From Flavobacterium aquariorum (GTDB taxonomy: Bacteria > Bacteroidota > Bacteroidia > Flavobacteriales > Flavobacteriaceae), in contig NZ_QKXH01000005.1 of the NCBI RefSeq assembly GCF_003254745.1, positions 124,001-188,000 of the forward strand: a stretch of DNA of 64,000 nt, written 5' to 3'. Numbering within the stretch: the first letter of the stretch is position 1; each line of letters begins with the position of its first letter. Of this stretch, positions 60,995-64,000 are shown one piece after another. The notes under the pieces were generated by a model. That model ran no database searches, was not told the origin of the DNA, and worked only from the letters and a program-made list of their open reading frames with translations. The position numbers and the translations under genes are program-made.

Positions 60995-61753
60995 ATGAAA
61001 AATGTATTAGGAATCTTGGTTTTGTTTTTGAGTTGTAATCTTGCTTTTGGTCAGGTTTTAACTCGAAAAACTGTGCATGGAAAAGTAGTAAATGACTCTG
61101 TTGCTATTGAAAATGGTTTGGTTTTTAATGTGAATGCAAAAACTGGATCAATAATAGATACTAAAGGATATTTTAGTATTTTGGCTAAAGTAAAAGATAC
61201 TTTGGTTTTTACTAGTTTGGGTTTTAAAAGTAAAAAAGTAGTGCTTTCAGAAAAAGATATTGCTTCTTCTTTTTACAGAATAAAACTTGATGCAGTTGCC
61301 AATCAATTACTGGCGGTAGTTGTTTATGCGAAAAACGGTCCACATCCGGAATTTGGGAATACACAAAAAATTGTGGACACTCAATATTATGATGACCAGC
61401 AATCCAATCCTGATAATATTTTAATGATGCCTACAGGAACTGGAGATCCAAATAATATGGATGTTATTAGAGTTTATAATAAAATTTTCAAAAACTTATT
61501 TAAAAACAACCCGAATAAATCTGATTTGATTTCGGATATTGGTTTTACAACTATAGCCATGCAAAGTGTAAGTTATTCTTTTTTTACGGATAAATTAAAA
61601 TTGAAAGACGATCAAATAGGTTTGTTTCTGTTGTTTTGCGAAAATGATCCAAAATCAAAAACTTTTGTCAATACAAATCAAGAATTTGAAATCATGGATT
61701 TTTTAATTACAAAAAACAATGAGTTCAAAAATATTGCTACTTTTGAAAAATGA
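60995..61753 (+). CDS. CarboxypepD_reg-like secreted protein (paralog 3 of 3, divergent)
   Basis: 252 aa. Signal peptide MKNVLGILVLFLSCNLAFGQ, and a carboxypeptidase-regulatory-like domain (KTVHGKVVNDSVAIENGLVFN, IIDTKGYFSILAKVKDTLVFTSLGFKSKKV). The C-terminal half differs from paralogs 1 and 2 (VYAKNGPHPEFGNTQKIVDTQYYDDQ..). It resembles the short proteins that precede M1 peptidase genes in Flavobacterium, as I recall. Its stop overlaps the DUF6702 start (ATGA), so cotranscribed. A small palindrome (GTATCA/TGATAC) lies at 60943-60957 in its leader. Confidence 0.78.
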   Translation: MKNVLGILVLFLSCNLAFGQVLTRKTVHGKVVNDSVAIENGLVFNVNAKTGSIIDTKGYFSILAKVKDTLVFTSLGFKSKKVVLSEKDIASSFYRIKLDAVANQLLAVVVYAKNGPHPEFGNTQKIVDTQYYDDQQSNPDNILMMPTGTGDPNNMDVIRVYNKIFKNLFKNNPNKSDLISDIGFTTIAMQSVSYSFFTDKLKLKDDQIGLFLLFCENDPKSKTFVNTNQEFEIMDFLITKNNEFKNIATFEK

Positions 61754-62253
61754 AAAAAGGTATAGTTATTGCTCTTTTATTGCTTTTTGCGTTTTCGGTA
61801 AGCAGTTTTGGTGTTCATAAATTTTATATGGCCATTTACCAAATTAATTATGCACCCGAAAAAAAAATGCTCCAAGTTACTTCTCGTATATTTGTTGATG
61901 ACCTAGATAAAGCCTTAGAAAAAAAATACAACAAAAAGTTTTTTTTGGGGACTGATAAAGAAACTGTCGAATCGATAGATCTGTTAAAAAAGTACCTAGC
62001 TGAAAATTTTACCATTAAAGTCAATGGACAACCCAAAACAATGAATTTCTTGAGTAAAGAAATGGATGGTGATGTGTTGGTTTGCTATTTAAACATTAAA
62101 GACATTTCGAAAATGAATGCTCTTGAAATGTATAATTCGGTATTGATTGATTGTTTTTCCGAACAGCAAAATATTGTTCACATAACTGCATTTGGAGCTA
62201 AGAAAAGTTTTCTTTTTACGGAGAGTTCTACTAAACAAGTGTTAAAATATTAA
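61750..62253 (+). CDS. DUF6702 secreted protein
   Basis: 167 aa. Signal peptide MKKGIVIALLLLFAFSVSSFG, then the DUF6702 domain: HKFYMAIYQINYAPEKKMLQVTSRIFVDDLDKALEKKYNKK, LKKYLAENFTIKVNGQ and CYLNIKDISKMNALEMYNSVLID. It contains the DDLDKALEK segment typical of the family. Function unknown. Overlaps paralog 3 by 4 bases and precedes the M1 peptidase gene by 66 bases, so probably one operon; export and peptidase secretion may be linked (inference). Confidence 0.85.
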   Translation: MKKGIVIALLLLFAFSVSSFGVHKFYMAIYQINYAPEKKMLQVTSRIFVDDLDKALEKKYNKKFFLGTDKETVESIDLLKKYLAENFTIKVNGQPKTMNFLSKEMDGDVLVCYLNIKDISKMNALEMYNSVLIDCFSEQQNIVHITAFGAKKSFLFTESSTKQVLKY

Positions 62254-62319
62254 GCAGAAACAACAATTCTATTTAAAATTGTTATTTTCACCGCCTAAAA
62301 ACAACTTAAACGCTAGTTT

Positions 62320-64000
62320 ATGAGAAAATTTTCATTTTTATTTATTCTTCCAACAATTTTATTGGCACAAGAAAAAGCAGTTACACCAGCTGTGAAACAA
62401 CCGGGTAAATATGATACCAATAAATTCAGCCAAATGTACGATTTATTGGCAACTCCCAATATGTTTCGTACTGCAGCAGGAGCCCCAGGACCAGCTTATT
62501 ATCAACAACAGGCTGATTATAAAATTGATGTAGAACTGGATGATAAAAATGCTAAATTAAGCGGTTCTGAAACGATTACTTATTATAACAATTCGCCTGA
62601 TAATTTAGAATATCTGTGGGTGCAAATGGATCAAAACCAAGCCGCCAAAAACTCACAATCTCCATTGGTAGAAAATGAAAAAATAGAGGCTGTTTTGCCT
62701 GTAAATAAATTTGCCAATGAATATTTGAAAGAAGGATTGGATCGCGGTTTTAATATCGAATATGTAAAAGATGCTAAAGGAAGTCCATTATCCTATACCG
62801 TTAACCAAACAATGATGCGTATCAACTTGGCTACACCAATGAAGCCAGGTACAAGCATGACTTTTTCTATAAAATGGTGGTATAATATCAATGATTATCA
62901 GCAAGATGGTGGTCGTTCGGGTTATGAATTATTCGAAAAAGAAGGCAACAGACTGTATGTTATTGCGCAATTTTATCCTAGAATGGCAGTCTACAATGAT
63001 GTTGAAGGTTGGCAAAATATGCAATTTTGGGGAGGTGGAGAATTTGCCTTGCCATTTGGTAATTTTGATGTAAGTATTACTGTTCCTGTGGATCATGTTG
63101 TTGATGCTACTGGCGAGTTAATGAACAGAAGCGAAGTATTTTCTCCAGAACAGGTAAAAAGATATCAATTAGCTCAGAAATCATTTGATAAACCTGTGGT
63201 TATTGTGACTCAAGCTGAAGCAGAAGCTGCTGAAAAGGGGTTCTCGGACAAAAAGAAAACATGGAAATTCAGTGCCAAAAACGTTAGGGATTTTGGGATA
63301 GCCACTTCAAGAAAATTTATTTATGATGCAATGGCGGTGCAATTGGGTGGAAAAGTTGTTATGGCTGAATCACTTTATCCAAAAGAAGCCAATCCACTTT
63401 GGGGTGAAACATCAACAATGATGGTGGCACATACTTTAAAAAGTTATTCTTCGCACACTTTTGATTATCCTTATCCAAAAGCAGTGTCAGTTTCGGCTGA
63501 AGATCAAGGAATGGAATATCCTATGATTTGTTGGAATTTTGGTCGTCCAGATGAGAATGGAGTGACTAGCGAACAAATTAAAAACGGAATGATAGGAGTG
63601 GTGATTCACGAGGTAGGACATAACTTTTTTCCAATGATCGTCAATTCTGATGAGCGTCAATGGACTTGGATGGATGAGGGATTAAACTCTTTTATGGAAT
63701 ATATGGCTGAACAGGAATTGGGCACTAATTTCCCTTCCAGACGTGGACCGGCCAAGAATATTGTTCCTTATATGAGTGGTGATCAAAAGATGTTGGAGCC
63801 TATTATGTCAAACTCTGAAAATATCATTCAGTTTGGAAATAATGCATACGGAAAACCAGCTACAGGACTTAATATTCTTAGAGAAACAATTATGGGACGT
63901 GAGTTGTTTGATTATGCGTTCAAAGTATATGCGAACAGATGGAAATTCAAACATCCAACTCCAGAAGATTTTTTCAGAACTATGGAAGATGCTTCGGCGG
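62320..64000 (+). CDS. M1 family metallopeptidase, 3' end cut by window edge
   Basis: 560 codons to the window end, no stop seen. Signal peptide MRKFSFLFILPTILLAQ. N-terminal beta region with PGPAYYQQQADYKIDVELDDKNAKLSGSETI (about 53-85), then the thermolysin-like catalytic domain with zinc motif HEVGH (His430-Glu431-His434) and third ligand Glu453 in WTWMDEGLNSF. That is 18 residues between the second His and the Glu, the M1 pattern. The cleaved bond is unknown; it is probably a periplasmic or surface peptidase. It continues the CarboxypepD_reg-DUF6702 operon. No exact consensus promoter directly upstream. Confidence 0.93.
   Translation, partial: MRKFSFLFILPTILLAQEKAVTPAVKQPGKYDTNKFSQMYDLLATPNMFRTAAGAPGPAYYQQQADYKIDVELDDKNAKLSGSETITYYNNSPDNLEYLWVQMDQNQAAKNSQSPLVENEKIEAVLPVNKFANEYLKEGLDRGFNIEYVKDAKGSPLSYTVNQTMMRINLATPMKPGTSMTFSIKWWYNINDYQQDGGRSGYELFEKEGNRLYVIAQFYPRMAVYNDVEGWQNMQFWGGGEFALPFGNFDVSITVPVDHVVDATGELMNRSEVFSPEQVKRYQLAQKSFDKPVVIVTQAEAEAAEKGFSDKKKTWKFSAKNVRDFGIATSRKFIYDAMAVQLGGKVVMAESLYPKEANPLWGETSTMMVAHTLKSYSSHTFDYPYPKAVSVSAEDQGMEYPMICWNFGRPDENGVTSEQIKNGMIGVVIHEVGHNFFPMIVNSDERQWTWMDEGLNSFMEYMAEQELGTNFPSRRGPAKNIVPYMSGDQKMLEPIMSNSENIIQFGNNAYGKPATGLNILRETIMGRELFDYAFKVYANRWKFKHPTPEDFFRTMEDASA

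Overview
This window looks like chromosomal DNA from a Flavobacterium-type member of the Bacteroidota. The DNA is AT-rich and starts generally lack Shine-Dalgarno sequences. At least fourteen genes carry a Bacteroidota -7 box (TAnnTTTG), several with TTG 18-21 bases upstream. Type IX secretion (T9SS) cargo domains and a T9SS plug-like gene are present, as are DUF5916, DUF6370, DUF6702 and carboxypeptidase-regulatory-like proteins. Gene content is mostly housekeeping with small accessory islands. I see no phage, transposase, CRISPR array or rRNA.

Layout. 1-3.6 kb: two tandem C-type-lectin cell-surface proteins (the first cut by the window edge). 3.7-8.7 kb: RNA methyltransferase, DUF1573 protein, mutS, tRNA-Gly(GCC), tRNA-Leu(UAA), DUF1508 protein and a small lipoprotein. 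8.9-13.7 kb: envelope sugar genes (Kdo transferase, DegT aminotransferase, galE) and fabD. 14.1-18.4 kb: a compact intracellular carbohydrate cassette (GH130-like protein, GT4-plus-toroid protein, sugar O-acetyltransferase). 18.4-21.7 kb: small redox and stress genes (ferredoxin-like, OsmC, GNAT, pirin, Crp/Fnr regulator, DUF6370, DUF983). 21.8-27.9 kb: AraC regulator, purT, a structured repeat, an outer-membrane protein, aspartate aminotransferase, a fatty-acid desaturase and rsmG. 28-31 kb: a LytS/LytTR two-component system with an alpha/beta hydrolase-TPR gene between kinase and regulator. 31.2-41.6 kb: a truncated beta-propeller gene, pruA, apaG, the T9SS plug-like gene, a SNF2 helicase, a methyltransferase, map and a DUF445 protein. 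41.6-44.7 kb: two identical tRNA-Gly(UCC) genes, a GNAT gene and two convergent L,D-transpeptidases. 44.8-51.6 kb: two tandem DUF5916 proteins and gpmI. 51.7-58.2 kb: an acyl-CoA transferase divergent from a TetR-ABC-HlyD-TolC operon. 58.2-64 kb: pepE, three CarboxypepD_reg-like proteins, a DUF6702 protein and an M1 metallopeptidase cut by the window end.

The candidates most worth following are three. First, the GH130/GT4-toroid/acetyltransferase cassette, whose proteins have no secretion signals and whose glycosyltransferase has a degenerate donor-binding motif. Second, the TetR-controlled tripartite exporter, whose ATPase has lost the canonical signature, Walker B Asp and switch His. Third, the hydrolase-containing two-component operon. 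Several intergenic elements recur within the window and may be mobile or structured-RNA repeats.
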